A DNA stretch of 64,000 bases from Grimontia kaedaensis (GTDB taxonomy: Bacteria > Pseudomonadota > Gammaproteobacteria > Enterobacterales > Vibrionaceae), in the NCBI RefSeq assembly GCF_023746615.1, contig NZ_CP082275.1, positions 1,488,001 to 1,552,000 of the forward strand. The letters run 5' to 3'. Of the stretch, positions 33,232 through 42,724 are shown piece after piece; position 1 is the stretch's first letter, and every line of letters begins with the position of its first letter. The position numbers were made by a program, and so were the translations under genes. The notes under the pieces are model-generated. The model worked only from the letters and a program-made list of their open reading frames with translations, did not search any database and was not told the DNA's origin.

Positions 33232-34443
33232 GTGAATAACATCATGATTGAATTACAGACACCCGCCTATAGAAAAGCCGCTTTTGCATTGTCATTTGGG
33301 TCTTTTCTTGTGTTCTGTAATCTTTACCTCTTCCAACCATTGCTACCTGTTTTTTCAGGTGCGTTTGAGGTTACAGCGACTAAAGCGAACTGGTTACTAG
33401 CATCCTCAACGTTAGGGCTATCTGTCAGCTTAATCCCTTGGGCGGTGATTTCAGAGAAGATTGGAAGAAGGCCAGTGATGCTATTCAGCCTAGTACTCAT
33501 GCCGCTTGTTGGTGTGGCGTCTCTATTGATTGATTCTTTCTGGGGCTTGGTTGCTATTCGGGGTTTAATGGGAATCACGCTAGCAGGCTATGCGGCGGTT
33601 GCTGTGGCCTATATGGCTGATGAGTTTAGCCCAACGGCATTGGTTGTCGCTGTTGGGGGTTACATTAGCGCAAACTCGTTGGGAGGCATTTTTGGTAGGC
33701 TTTCCGGCGGTATGATGGCAGACTTTTTTGGCTGGGAAGGGGCAGTTGCTTCCATGGCAATATTCACTGCTTTGGGTATGGTAATGGTGTATTACCTGCT
33801 GCCACATCAACGTCAGTTTGTGGCTTCGCAAGATTCTTTCTTCAAGCAGTTTCGTGTTGTTGGTCGCCACATCAAAAATCCAATTCTCTGGATGGCAATG
33901 GTCGTTGGGGGAATTAACTTTGCGCTATTCGTCAACATCTACTCTGTGACAACATTTCGTCTGCTTGAAGCGCCATTCAGTTTGCCGGTCGGTGTGGCTT
34001 CAGCCATTTTTATCTGCTATCTGGCCGGTACCTTAACGTCTCGATTTAGTGGTCGTTGGGCCAACCGTTACTCGCCAATATCAGGAATGACGTTCGGCAC
34101 ATTGGTGACTTTGATGGGGGTGATGATTGCCAGCATTGAGCACCCCGCAACCGTCATTATTGGTCTCCTCATCGTAAGTGGTGGTGCTTTCTTCACTCAT
34201 TCCCTGGCTTACGGCTGGGTGAGCCGTCGGGCTACCCAAGGAAAAGCGACAGCTACGGCTCTGTATTTGGTTCATTACTATGTCGGCGGCAGTTTAGGCG
34301 GTTTTTATCTGATTGGATGTTGGGAAATGGGCGGTTGGCATGCCGTCACCTTGGGTGCTATGTCTTTAGCTGCCGCGAACATTGTGTTGATTCAATTATT
34401 GGGTGCTAAAAACAAAAAGGTTCCTGTTGAGGAACCTTGTTAA
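33232..34443 (+). CDS. MFS transporter (YnfM-like)
   Basis: About 403 residues if begun at the GTG at 33232, which has GAGAG eight bases before it; a TTG at 33199 or ATG at 33244 are the alternatives. Twelve membrane segments, with the MFS signature loop between helices 2 and 3 (SEKIGRRPVML) and a MADEFSP motif after helix 4 typical of the YnfM/arabinose-efflux subgroup. A drug or metabolite exporter in the inner membrane, likely controlled by the divergent LysR gene. The last codons also form the terminator of the convergent gene. Confidence 0.85.
   Translation: MNNIMIELQTPAYRKAAFALSFGSFLVFCNLYLFQPLLPVFSGAFEVTATKANWLLASSTLGLSVSLIPWAVISEKIGRRPVMLFSLVLMPLVGVASLLIDSFWGLVAIRGLMGITLAGYAAVAVAYMADEFSPTALVVAVGGYISANSLGGIFGRLSGGMMADFFGWEGAVASMAIFTALGMVMVYYLLPHQRQFVASQDSFFKQFRVVGRHIKNPILWMAMVVGGINFALFVNIYSVTTFRLLEAPFSLPVGVASAIFICYLAGTLTSRFSGRWANRYSPISGMTFGTLVTLMGVMIASIEHPATVIIGLLIVSGGAFFTHSLAYGWVSRRATQGKATATALYLVHYYVGGSLGGFYLIGCWEMGGWHAVTLGAMSLAAANIVLIQLLGAKNKKVPVEEPC
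34412..34438 (-). terminator. Terminator of the GGDEF gene inside the MFS gene 3' end
   Basis: AAGGTTCC / GGAACCTT stem with a six-base loop, followed by TTTTTGTTTTT on the minus strand; it lies within the last coding bases of the convergent MFS gene. Confidence 0.7.
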
Positions 34444-34463
34444 TGCGTCACAGTATTTTTGAG

Positions 34464-35645
34464 TTAATTGACTAGCTCCAGCCAAGGGCGCTTCTGACCA
34501 TCTTCAACCAGATCTTCTTCCTGATCATAAGTGCTGCTCTGGTCGCGGCCCCCATTTTTCGCCTTAAACAGGGCTTGGTCAGCTTGTTCAAGTATCAGCG
34601 AAAGATCATCGCTCTTACAAAGACTGGTGCTGATGCCAATAGAGGTGGTCACTTTAAGTGGCTCTGACACTCCTTCTACCTCTATGCCCATATCACGAAC
34701 ACGGGTCATGATGCGGTCAGCCACCAGTTGCGCGTTGTTGGCGCTGCATCGCGGTAAAAACAGAATAAACTCCTCACCGCCAAATCGGCCAAAAATATCA
34801 CTCTTACGCTGTGTTTCCTGCACGGCTTGAGTAAAAGCCTGAAGCACGATATCCCCGGCATGATGACCGTACCTGTCGTTTACTCGCTTGAATCTATCGA
34901 GATCCATCAATAAGACGGAATAAGGGCGGGATTTGGTTCGGGTGTTCTCGAAATCTCGCTTGGCAAGTGTCAGTAGCATTCGGCGGTTATAAACCCCAGT
35001 GAGTGGGTCTAACGTGGCGTGGCGGTAGAGTCGCAGCATCATGTGTAGCTTGGATGTTTGTGCCCAAATCACGAGGAAGCCAACGACGGTTTGTAGCCAG
35101 TAAAGTGCAATAGTGTCGAAAGACAACAGCGCGCCACTTTGAGTGTCGACATAAATTTGGGACGCGGCGATGATTAGCATGACACAGACGGATTCTTTCA
35201 CTGTAAGTGGCAGAATGGTCAAGATAACCACATATACGAAGGGAAGCAGGTTGTAGCAGTAGCTGAACGCATCAATATTATGTGGGTAGCCAAGCTGGTG
35301 ATTGCTCAACATGTAGAACATGTTGAGACTAACGACCAGCGCGAACATAGCGTTCCTGCATGCATTGAGCGTGCTGCGTTGACTTGTTGTCCAGCCAACA
35401 AATAGCAGGACAGCACAAAGTTTCAGGCGGAGTATCGCGAGCGTGGTAACTGACTCATCAAGAAGCAGTGCATCAACAGGGATCCACAGTGCACACAACG
35501 CTGCCCAAATGTAGCAAAGCGCTACAATGCGCGTGCGTAAATAGGTTGCACGAGTAGTATTGAATGCAGCAGCATGCGAGCGAGCTGTAAGCAACTCGCC
35601 GAGCTGGGTTTTGTACTGTGATAAGGACAGTTCCATATCCCGCAC
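34464..35645 (-). CDS. Membrane diguanylate cyclase (GGDEF)
   Basis: 393 residues from a GTG with AGGA six bases upstream; an ATG three codons later is the alternative. About six membrane segments span residues 40-205. The GGDEF domain (about 210-375) has LDPLTGVYNRR, the active-site GGEEF in GRFGGEEFILF, and an inhibitory I-site RKSD five residues before it. So it should make c-di-GMP from GTP and be feedback-inhibited. No separate sensor domain beyond the membrane part, which probably senses the signal. Confidence 0.9.
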   Translation of the reverse strand: MRDMELSLSQYKTQLGELLTARSHAAAFNTTRATYLRTRIVALCYIWAALCALWIPVDALLLDESVTTLAILRLKLCAVLLFVGWTTSQRSTLNACRNAMFALVVSLNMFYMLSNHQLGYPHNIDAFSYCYNLLPFVYVVILTILPLTVKESVCVMLIIAASQIYVDTQSGALLSFDTIALYWLQTVVGFLVIWAQTSKLHMMLRLYRHATLDPLTGVYNRRMLLTLAKRDFENTRTKSRPYSVLLMDLDRFKRVNDRYGHHAGDIVLQAFTQAVQETQRKSDIFGRFGGEEFILFLPRCSANNAQLVADRIMTRVRDMGIEVEGVSEPLKVTTSIGISTSLCKSDDLSLILEQADQALFKAKNGGRDQSSTYDQEEDLVEDGQKRPWLELVN

Positions 35646-35929
35646 GTATCATCCTGTCTGATAAAGTTGTCGTTTCGCCTGTTTTTTAGGCGGTCAAAAG
35701 GTAATATTTTGAACCGTGTTCACAATTGTAACTATGTTATAAAAACAGTTACATATAGTTGCGACTGAATGCAAAATAATCATTACGTTCTGTGATCGTC
35801 TCAATGTTGTTACACACAAAAGATGTGGTTTTATACCGAAACAATCTGAAAACTCTTGACTCATAACGTTTGGGTATAAATCGACCTAAAGGTATATAAT
35901 CTGCGTTCATTTGATTTGGGTGATAAAAG

Positions 35930-36604
35930 ATGTACGAAATTTTTAGCGCCGTAATACTTACCGGTGTTTTAGGAGCGCAAGCAGTTCTGGCCTTGGTTCT
36001 GCTGAAAGGGGATATTTGTCCTGGGCAGCGCGGACGTTTGCACAAAGCTTTCTGGTTTTTGGTCGCTGGCTGGGCGGTGACAATTCCTTTCTCGCCATTT
36101 TCAGCGCTGCCTTTTATTACTCTCGGCATTTTTTCTCTGCGCTCCAAGTCAGGCAAAACCCGTCAATCGGGCCCGGTTCCGCTGTTACATTTATCGAATG
36201 GATTTGGCGTTTTGGCGTTGCTGATGTCCGGTGTTGGGCAAGGTTTGTTGCCAACCTTACTGATGCTCTCGCAAGTTCTGTTGGTAGGTGCAATCACCGC
36301 ACATTGCCTTCTGGTTAGAGCACGCTCTCGCCTTCAGGCGTTTCACCGTATTCTGCCAGTGATTGGCGTTGTTGCAGCGATGCTGACAGCGGTAACATTG
36401 GCTGTAGGCAGTATGATGCTAGAACCAGATGCGGCAAATGCGTTGGTGAATTCAGTGCTGATGAGTCTTGGTTTGGCTTTGGCGGGTGTGGTGGTCTGGG
36501 CCTCCCACTTGCTTCGTCAGACAGCGCCCCATATTGCGCAGCTTTGCGTGTCTTTGATAGTGATTGGTTGCGCTTCTGGTGTGGCATTGTCAACAATGAT
36601 CTAA
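35930..36604 (+). CDS. Hypothetical inner-membrane protein
   Basis: 224 residues with about seven hydrophobic helices (AVILTGVLGAQAVLALVLL, GFGVLALLMSG, ILPVIGVVAAMLTAVTLAV, AQLCVSLIVIGCASG). A short basic loop (SLRSKSGKTRQSG) is probably cytoplasmic. Not recognised as a known transporter family. A strong terminator follows at once. The 284 bp upstream, AT-rich with TATATAAT near 35893-35900, presumably hold its promoter. Confidence 0.7.
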   Translation: MYEIFSAVILTGVLGAQAVLALVLLKGDICPGQRGRLHKAFWFLVAGWAVTIPFSPFSALPFITLGIFSLRSKSGKTRQSGPVPLLHLSNGFGVLALLMSGVGQGLLPTLLMLSQVLLVGAITAHCLLVRARSRLQAFHRILPVIGVVAAMLTAVTLAVGSMMLEPDAANALVNSVLMSLGLALAGVVVWASHLLRQTAPHIAQLCVSLIVIGCASGVALSTMI

Positions 36605-36631
36605 CCGGCTGTAAGCTGTCTCAGCAACAAT

Positions 36632-36657
36632 AAAAAGGCACGTGAAGTGCCTTTTTT
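36632..36657 (+). terminator. Rho-independent terminator
   Basis: AAAAAGGCAC / GTGCCTTTTTT with a GTGAA loop, immediately after the membrane protein gene. Confidence 0.85.
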
Positions 36658-36731
36658 GTTGCCTGATTCGTACTGGCAATGTAGCAATCGAACTATGCTT
36701 TACTCATGTCCCCACGTGTAGGATTGCCGTC

Positions 36732-36926
36732 ATGGAAATACACAACCTTGATCATCTCGATAGCGCCATTATGTATGGCATCGTCAATGAAAAGCTGCGC
36801 CTTGAGTGCTCTTCACTGGATGACTTAGCGTCTCAGTTCGACCTCGATTTACAAGAATTCCAAGCGAAAATTGATGCCATGGGTTGCTATTACGATCCTC
36901 TGGTGAATCAACTTCGCCAGAAATAG
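36732..36926 (+). CDS. DUF4250-family small protein
   Basis: 64 residues from the ATG at 36732; an in-frame upstream ATG at 36642 falls in the terminator and is rejected. The pattern IVNEKLRLECSSLDDLASQFDLD-like followed by IDAMGCYYDP matches DUF4250, a small family with a pattern xIVNxKLRDxxxSLDxLxxxLDId...LxxIGYxYD. Function unknown, often near metabolic genes. It is convergent with metR. Confidence 0.75.
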   Translation: MEIHNLDHLDSAIMYGIVNEKLRLECSSLDDLASQFDLDLQEFQAKIDAMGCYYDPLVNQLRQK

Positions 36927-36977
36927 TCCATAGGGTCTGCTGATCTTTGGTGGTTAAATTTTGTTCTAGCCCTAAAA

Positions 36978-37889
36978 CTATACGCGCTTGATCCCTTCCA
37001 AGTGCGTATGGCATTGGTTCCGAGCTGTTGAAAAGAATGCCTTAAGGTAAGGACGTTGCGCTTCTTGGTTTCTAACGGCGGCAAACAAACGTCTCCATAA
37101 CCCTTTACCTAATGGTCTGTCTACTACCAAACCTTGTCGCGAGAATTCACTGATCGCCCAGTTGGGGAGTGCGGCCACACCAAGCCCTGCCGTGACCATT
37201 TGAATCAGCATCAGCGTATTGTCCGCCGATTTGAAGTTGGCAGGTTCTATCCCCGCTGGCTGCAGGAAGTGCCTAATTACATCCATTCTTTGGCGCTGAA
37301 CGGGATAGGTAAGCAAGGTTTCATTGGCCAAATCTTCTGGTTCAATGCGCTTTTTCTTTGCAAGCGGGTGAGTGTCTGCCAGCACAAGCCGCATCTCGAA
37401 ATCAAAGAGGGCTTCGTAGTGAATTTCACTGCGCGGCGCAATGTCTGACGTGATCACCAAATCTAGTTCTCCGCCAGCAAGTGCTGGCAAAGGCTCAAAG
37501 CCGAATCCTGATGAGAAATCGAGCGTCACCAGAGGCCAGCTGATTTTGTATTCCTTAAGCGCGGGCATCAGCCATTGGAAACAAGAGTGACACTCAATGG
37601 CCATGTGCAGGCGTCCTTGCGCATCTTCCTTCAAAGCGGCCAACTCAGTTTCTGCCTGAGCGAGTCTCGGCAGAACATCATCTGCCAGTTTCAGCAGTAC
37701 CTGGCCTTCTGCGGTAAAGCGCACAGGGCGGGTTTTACGCAGAAACAGAGGCGCGCCGATACGCTGCTCTAAGTCTTTGAGCTGATGACTCAATGCGGAT
37801 TGAGTCAGACACAATTGCGTGGCGGTTGAGGTCAGAGAACCTGTATCTCTCAGTACAGCCAGCGTACGTAAGTGTTTCACTTCTAGCAT
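36978..37889 (-). CDS. metR: LysR-family activator MetR
   Basis: 303 residues. N-terminal winged helix (MLEVKHLRTLAVLRDTGSLT, SALSHQLKDLE) and an effector domain with AIECHSCFQWLMPALKEY, diagnostic of MetR. Homocysteine is the known co-inducer. It is divergent from metE with 106 bp between the two starts, the classic arrangement in which MetR activates metE. Near-full-length and intact. Confidence 0.93.
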   Translation of the reverse strand: MLEVKHLRTLAVLRDTGSLTSTATQLCLTQSALSHQLKDLEQRIGAPLFLRKTRPVRFTAEGQVLLKLADDVLPRLAQAETELAALKEDAQGRLHMAIECHSCFQWLMPALKEYKISWPLVTLDFSSGFGFEPLPALAGGELDLVITSDIAPRSEIHYEALFDFEMRLVLADTHPLAKKKRIEPEDLANETLLTYPVQRQRMDVIRHFLQPAGIEPANFKSADNTLMLIQMVTAGLGVAALPNWAISEFSRQGLVVDRPLGKGLWRRLFAAVRNQEAQRPYLKAFFSTARNQCHTHLEGIKRV

Positions 37890-37894
37890 GAATT

Positions 37895-37909
37895 TTTCTC
37901 AATATCCGT
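37895..37909. promoter_or_regulatory. Candidate MetR-binding site in the metR-metE interval
   Basis: The sequence TGAATTTTTCTCA matches the MetR consensus TGAA-N5-TTCA at all but one base, and lies just upstream of the metR start. Position allows control of both genes. A weaker TGAG-N5-TGAG-like copy follows about 20 bp later. Confidence 0.5.
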
Positions 37910-37995
37910 TTGAGTCATTTGAGTTTGTTTTATGCACTCTAATGAATCAATGTGGACATGTAAACATCTGGACGGCTAAAAATGAGGAAAGAGTC

Positions 37996-40266
37996 ATGAC
38001 CACAACGCATATTCTTGGTTACCCTCGCATCGGTAACAAACGCGAACTGAAATTTGCACTCGAACAATACTGGCAAGGTGAGATCTCTCAACAAGGATTG
38101 CTTGATGTGGGTGCGACAATTCGTCATCACAATTGGCAGGTACAAAAAGACGCAGGGCTGTCGTTTGTCACTGTCGGTGATTTCGCTTGGTACGATCAGG
38201 TTCTTCAAACCAGTTTGACGTTGGGACACATTCCTAATCGCCACCGCAACGGCCACCCTGATTTAGATACCTTGTTCCGCATTGCCAGGGGCAAAGCGCC
38301 AACCGGTTGCAGTTGTGCCGCGTCAGATATGACGAAATGGTTCAACACCAATTACCACTACATTGTTCCTGAATTCACCAAAGAGGATCAATTCAACCTG
38401 AGCTGGAATCAAATCTTCGATGAAGTCAACGAAGCACAGAAGTCGGGTCACAGTGTTAAACCCGTGATTCTTGGCCCGCTCTCTTATTTGTATTTGGGTA
38501 AAGAGAAAGAAGAGGGGTTCAACCGCTTGGATCTGCTACCTCGATTATTGTCTGTGTATCAGCAAATCTTTGCCAAATTCAAAGCACAAGGTGTGGAGTG
38601 GGTGCAGATTGATGAACCTATTCTGGCGCTTGAATTACCAGAAGCTTGGCGAAAAGCTTACAAGCTCGCTTATCAAGTGATTGCAGGCGATGTGAAACTG
38701 CTGCTGACAACCTACTTTGAATCAGTGGAGCAACAACTCGACATCATTTCTCAATTGCAAGTGAACGGCTTGCACATCGACTTGAGCGTGGCTCCACAAC
38801 AGCTTGATGCTGTGCTCAACTCTGTTCCCCGGAATTGGATTGTTTCCTTAGGCGCCATCAACGGCCGTAATGTTTGGAGAGCCAACCTGAACACCTGGAT
38901 TAAAACACTGACTCCGGCAATCGAAAAATTGGGGGACCGTGCTTGGCTTTCAACCAGTTGTTCGTTGCTGCATACACCTGTGGATTTGGAGCAGGAAACC
39001 GACCTGGAGCCAGAAGTTGAATCCTGGCTCGCCTTTGCCAAACAGAAAACTGGCGAAGTCGTGTTACTTGCGGAAGCGCTGAGCGGTAACGAAACGGCTA
39101 TCACGAAATGTGCTGAATACAGCGCTACGATTGAAGCCCGTGCGACCAGTACCCGAGTGAACAAGCCAGAAGTTCAGTCGAGAGTGAATGCGATTACAGA
39201 CGCTTTGGCGAAGCGCGATGTGGACTACGGCCAGCGTGCAGAAGCGCAGAGAGCGACGCTGAAACTACCATTATTCCCAACGACAACTATTGGCTCCTTC
39301 CCGCAGACTGGAGAAATCCGCCAGCAGCGCCGTGCTCACAAGGCTGGAAATCTTACCGATGCAGGTTACAAGTCAGCAATGCAAGGACACATAAAAGATG
39401 CCATCAAACGTCAAGAGAAGCTGGGGCTCGATGTACTGGTTCACGGCGAGCCGGAACGAAATGACATGGTGGAATACTTTGCCGAGAATCTGGATGGTTT
39501 TGCAGTAACCCGATTTGGGTGGGTACAAAGTTATGGGTCGCGTTGCGTGAAACCTGCATTGATTGTTGGGGATATTTCCCGCGAATCACCCATTACTGTT
39601 GAGTGGGCGACTTATGCGCAGTCGCTGTCAGAAAAGCCAGTCAAAGGTATGCTGACGGGGCCGGTGACAATTTTGGGTTGGACTTTCCCTCGTGAAGACC
39701 TTTCGCGCCAACAAATCGCTGAGCAAATCGCGCTGGCGTTGCGTGATGAAGTCGCAGACCTTCAGGATGCGGGCATCAAGATCATCCAGATTGACGAACC
39801 TGCTATTCGAGAGGGCATGCCGCTGAAAGCGAGCGATTGGAAAGCTTATCTGGAATGGGCGGTAAATGCCTTTAAGATCTCAGCGGCAAGTGCAGTGGCT
39901 GACACTCAAATCCATACCCACATGTGTTACAGCGAGTTTAATGACATTATCGATTCGGTTGCAGCACTGGATGCCGATGTCATTACCATCGAAACCTCGC
40001 GTTCTGACATGGAGCTGTTGCAAGCTTTTGAAGAGTTTTCGTACCCGAATGAAATTGGCCCGGGTGTCTATGATATCCACTCACCAAACATTCCGTCGGT
40101 AGAAAGTATTGTTGGACTGCTGGAAAAGGCACGTAAAACAATTCCTGACCAGCGTTTGTGGGTGAATCCAGATTGTGGCCTGAAAACCCGTAACTGGACT
40201 GAAGTGGAATCAGCACTGGCTAACTTGGTGGAAGCGGCGAAAACATTGCGCTCTGCTACACAGTAG
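37996..40266 (+). CDS. metE: Cobalamin-independent methionine synthase
   Basis: 756 residues from the ATG at 37996, which has GAGGAAAG upstream and begins MTTTHILGYPRIG as in known MetE; an in-frame ATG at 37819 lies inside metR and is rejected. It transfers the methyl group of 5-methyltetrahydropteroyltri-glutamate to homocysteine. The C-terminal zinc site is complete: HMC (about 640), Glu in ETSRSDME, and Cys in NPDCGLKTR; the N-terminal substrate motif KWFNTNYHY is present. Activated by the divergent MetR. An additional Cys pair (GCSCAASDM) near residue 110 is not needed for the reaction. Confidence 0.96.
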   Translation: MTTTHILGYPRIGNKRELKFALEQYWQGEISQQGLLDVGATIRHHNWQVQKDAGLSFVTVGDFAWYDQVLQTSLTLGHIPNRHRNGHPDLDTLFRIARGKAPTGCSCAASDMTKWFNTNYHYIVPEFTKEDQFNLSWNQIFDEVNEAQKSGHSVKPVILGPLSYLYLGKEKEEGFNRLDLLPRLLSVYQQIFAKFKAQGVEWVQIDEPILALELPEAWRKAYKLAYQVIAGDVKLLLTTYFESVEQQLDIISQLQVNGLHIDLSVAPQQLDAVLNSVPRNWIVSLGAINGRNVWRANLNTWIKTLTPAIEKLGDRAWLSTSCSLLHTPVDLEQETDLEPEVESWLAFAKQKTGEVVLLAEALSGNETAITKCAEYSATIEARATSTRVNKPEVQSRVNAITDALAKRDVDYGQRAEAQRATLKLPLFPTTTIGSFPQTGEIRQQRRAHKAGNLTDAGYKSAMQGHIKDAIKRQEKLGLDVLVHGEPERNDMVEYFAENLDGFAVTRFGWVQSYGSRCVKPALIVGDISRESPITVEWATYAQSLSEKPVKGMLTGPVTILGWTFPREDLSRQQIAEQIALALRDEVADLQDAGIKIIQIDEPAIREGMPLKASDWKAYLEWAVNAFKISAASAVADTQIHTHMCYSEFNDIIDSVAALDADVITIETSRSDMELLQAFEEFSYPNEIGPGVYDIHSPNIPSVESIVGLLEKARKTIPDQRLWVNPDCGLKTRNWTEVESALANLVEAAKTLRSATQ

Positions 40267-40425
40267 AAAAGTTTACGGAACGTTAACAAAATGCTCGGGT
40301 CTTTTTAAAGGTCTGGGCATTATTGTATTTCAACGTGTGGTTATTCTGTATTGATTGCCCAATGCTGGCGGGATCTAAGATTATGTTCAACAATTAGTTA
40401 ACATCTTGAAAAGGACGATGAAGGG

Positions 40426-42033
40426 ATGGCGAAGCGGGTTTTATATTCAACGATACTTACAGTCTTTGTGGGGCTGTTTTTTTCGTTCCTTGCCGCTATG
40501 TCACTTTATCAGTCTGAACAGCAGTCGATTGAACATGAAATCCAGAAGGACGTAGAGAATGCCGCGCTATCTCTTGGGCGCGAGCTGAACATCGGTATCG
40601 AGCTTATGTATGCCCTCAGAAATCAACTTGTGATGGATGAAGGCATTAACGAAGAGTCCTTTGTCGAGCTCTCCCAAGCTGTGATGGACAGACACCCCAA
40701 CATCCATGCGATGGAGTGGGCGGAAGTGGTCAGTGAAATCGATCGTGAATTATACGAAGCTGAAGCGGCACTGGAGTTCGCGCTGTTTGAAATCGTCGAG
40801 GTGAATGAGGAAGGGAACCTTGTTTCTGCCGCTTCCCGTAATCGCTATTTTCCTGTTCGATATATCCATCCGTATGAGCAAAATCAAAATGTCTTGGGCT
40901 TTGATCTTGCTTCCCGTCCTTCGATGAAAGACGCGCTTGAAATGAGTTGGTATCGAGGGGTACCGATAGCGACTCCAGCCATCCGTCTAAAGCGTGAATT
41001 CGAGGATCACAGTGGATTCTTGATGCTACTACCGGTTTTTTTCGGCGATCCGGAAACGGATGCGGACAGGGAGGATGCACTTCGCGGCTTCTTGGTGGCA
41101 TTGTTTGATGTTTCCGATATTTTTGACCTTGCTATCAACAATACCGTGAAAGAGTCGATCAATCTTGAATTGGTGGATAAAGGGCTCTCGGAACAAAGCG
41201 ATATCATTTACTCCAATGTCGTGGACTTGGGCCAGCCGCCTGTAGAAACACTCACTTACGGATCTGAGCCGATTTTCTTTGCAGGTCGTGAATGGCTGCT
41301 ACGTGGCACGCCATCGGCTGCTTATGTCCATTCCAGAATGAGCATTTTCCCGCACCTGATATTCTTTATCGGCGTACTGATCTTCTCATTACTTGCCTAT
41401 CTACTTTATATGCTTCAGCACCGCGCACTGACGATTCAAAAGCGTGTGGATGAGAAAACCCGGGAGCTTCGCGAGGCCAACAAGAAACTGGAAAAGCTCT
41501 CTAAGAGTGATGGACTGACGGGTTACTACAACCGCGAGTACTTTGAGCAGAGTGTCCAAGCGGAAGTGCGTCGTACACAGCGCGACAGCCTCTACATCAG
41601 CCTGATGATCATCGAAATCGACAATATGTCGACGTACAACGTCAAACATGGTCGTGTGGCCGGGGACAAAGCGATTCGCCTTATAGGTTCTGCTATTGCA
41701 GATACCATGAAGCGTCCTGGTGACTTGCTGGCGCGTTACAGTGGGGAAACTTTCGCGGTGCTGCTGCCAAACACCAAAGACGGTGCGCCCATGGCTGAAG
41801 CGTGCATAGAAGCAGTGAAATTGTTAAGACTGCCATTCGACAAAGAAGTGGGATCAGAGATTATTTCTATCTCGATTGGTGGTGTGACTGTACATGAGGC
41901 AAAATCACTGGAAGCTTCTAAGGTGTTGGCTTACGGTGAGGTTGCGCTTGGCAAGGCTGTGGCAGAAGGAAGAGGAACCTTCAGTTGGGTCTATATGCCT
42001 GAAATCATACAGCCTCCCGGAGGAGGCTGTTAG
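40426..42033 (+). CDS. CHASE-domain membrane protein with degenerate GGDEF
   Basis: 535 residues. An N-terminal membrane helix (about 5-25) leads to a periplasmic CHASE domain (about 40-290; HPNIHAMEWAEVV, FPVRYIHPYEQN), a second membrane helix at about 305-330, a short coiled coil, then a GGDEF domain. The signature is changed to SGETF (in LARYSGETFAVL), losing the first Gly and the second acidic residue, so cyclase activity is doubtful. The inhibitory-site motif RxxD is kept as RPGD five residues before. A receptor role for c-di-GMP is therefore possible. The gene's end (PPGGGC) folds as a perfect hairpin. Confidence 0.88.
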   Translation: MAKRVLYSTILTVFVGLFFSFLAAMSLYQSEQQSIEHEIQKDVENAALSLGRELNIGIELMYALRNQLVMDEGINEESFVELSQAVMDRHPNIHAMEWAEVVSEIDRELYEAEAALEFALFEIVEVNEEGNLVSAASRNRYFPVRYIHPYEQNQNVLGFDLASRPSMKDALEMSWYRGVPIATPAIRLKREFEDHSGFLMLLPVFFGDPETDADREDALRGFLVALFDVSDIFDLAINNTVKESINLELVDKGLSEQSDIIYSNVVDLGQPPVETLTYGSEPIFFAGREWLLRGTPSAAYVHSRMSIFPHLIFFIGVLIFSLLAYLLYMLQHRALTIQKRVDEKTRELREANKKLEKLSKSDGLTGYYNREYFEQSVQAEVRRTQRDSLYISLMIIEIDNMSTYNVKHGRVAGDKAIRLIGSAIADTMKRPGDLLARYSGETFAVLLPNTKDGAPMAEACIEAVKLLRLPFDKEVGSEIISISIGGVTVHEAKSLEASKVLAYGEVALGKAVAEGRGTFSWVYMPEIIQPPGGGC

Positions 42034-42080
42034 AAACATCTGGATTTAGATCAGGTGTTCGAATCACTTCGTGTTTGGAA

Positions 42081-42527
42081 TTAGTTTACCCAGTCACGAA
42101 GTTGGAACGTCAGTACGTGATCGCTGTTTTCCAGAACCAGAGTTTGCTTAGTCAGGGTCACGTCACTCCAATCACCCAACACTTTAGTCATAACACCTTC
42201 CAGCTTCATCGCAGGCTCGGGACACGCCATCATGGTGCTAGCCATCTTATCGATGCGGAACTTATCACCTTTCAGCTCGCCTTGACCAAAGTAGCGGTTA
42301 CAACCACCGTGGCCGTTTGCTGTGAATGACTCACCAATTTCAAGACTCGGTGCTGCAAAACCTTCTGGCAGATTCAGTGGTTGACCATCAACGCTTTCCA
42401 AAACCCAGTTGTGGTGTTGCATGTTAGCTTTAGACACTTCCATTGCGTCACCTTTGCCTGAAGTGCTGGTTGCACAGCCTGCCAGAATTGCAGGAGCGAC
42501 CAGCATTGCGATTGCCATCTTTTTCAT
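42081..42527 (-). CDS. META-domain lipoprotein (HslJ-like)
   Basis: 148 residues with a lipobox (LAGC, Cys at 18). The META domain follows: HNWVLESVDGQPLNLP, GGCNRYFGQGELKGDKF and TMMACPEPAMKLE are the three conserved blocks, ending in VLTFQLRDWV. HslJ-like proteins lie in the outer membrane and are linked to stress or antibiotic tolerance; exact activity is unknown. A single-gene unit on the minus strand, with its own ribosome site (TCTGGAGTTAATA). Confidence 0.85.
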   Translation of the reverse strand: MKKMAIAMLVAPAILAGCATSTSGKGDAMEVSKANMQHHNWVLESVDGQPLNLPEGFAAPSLEIGESFTANGHGGCNRYFGQGELKGDKFRIDKMASTMMACPEPAMKLEGVMTKVLGDWSDVTLTKQTLVLENSDHVLTFQLRDWVN

Positions 42528-42724
42528 TATTAACTCCAGATTAATCTCTGAGTGTTTCTACATTTCGTCACGTAGAGACAGCGCCTGATTGGCTTGGTTC
42601 AATATTTTGACCCCATGATTATTATGAATCTTAATCGCTTAGCAAGTCAGAAATCTGTCAAATTGGTATTAAATTGCGGAACTTGGACAGGGTTTGTTCG
42701 TTTTAAGAATTGTCTCAACGACCC

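Noticed and set aside
40290..40322. metE terminator
   Set aside because: AATGC/GCATT ends pair but the inside of the stem mismatches and there is no clean T-run.
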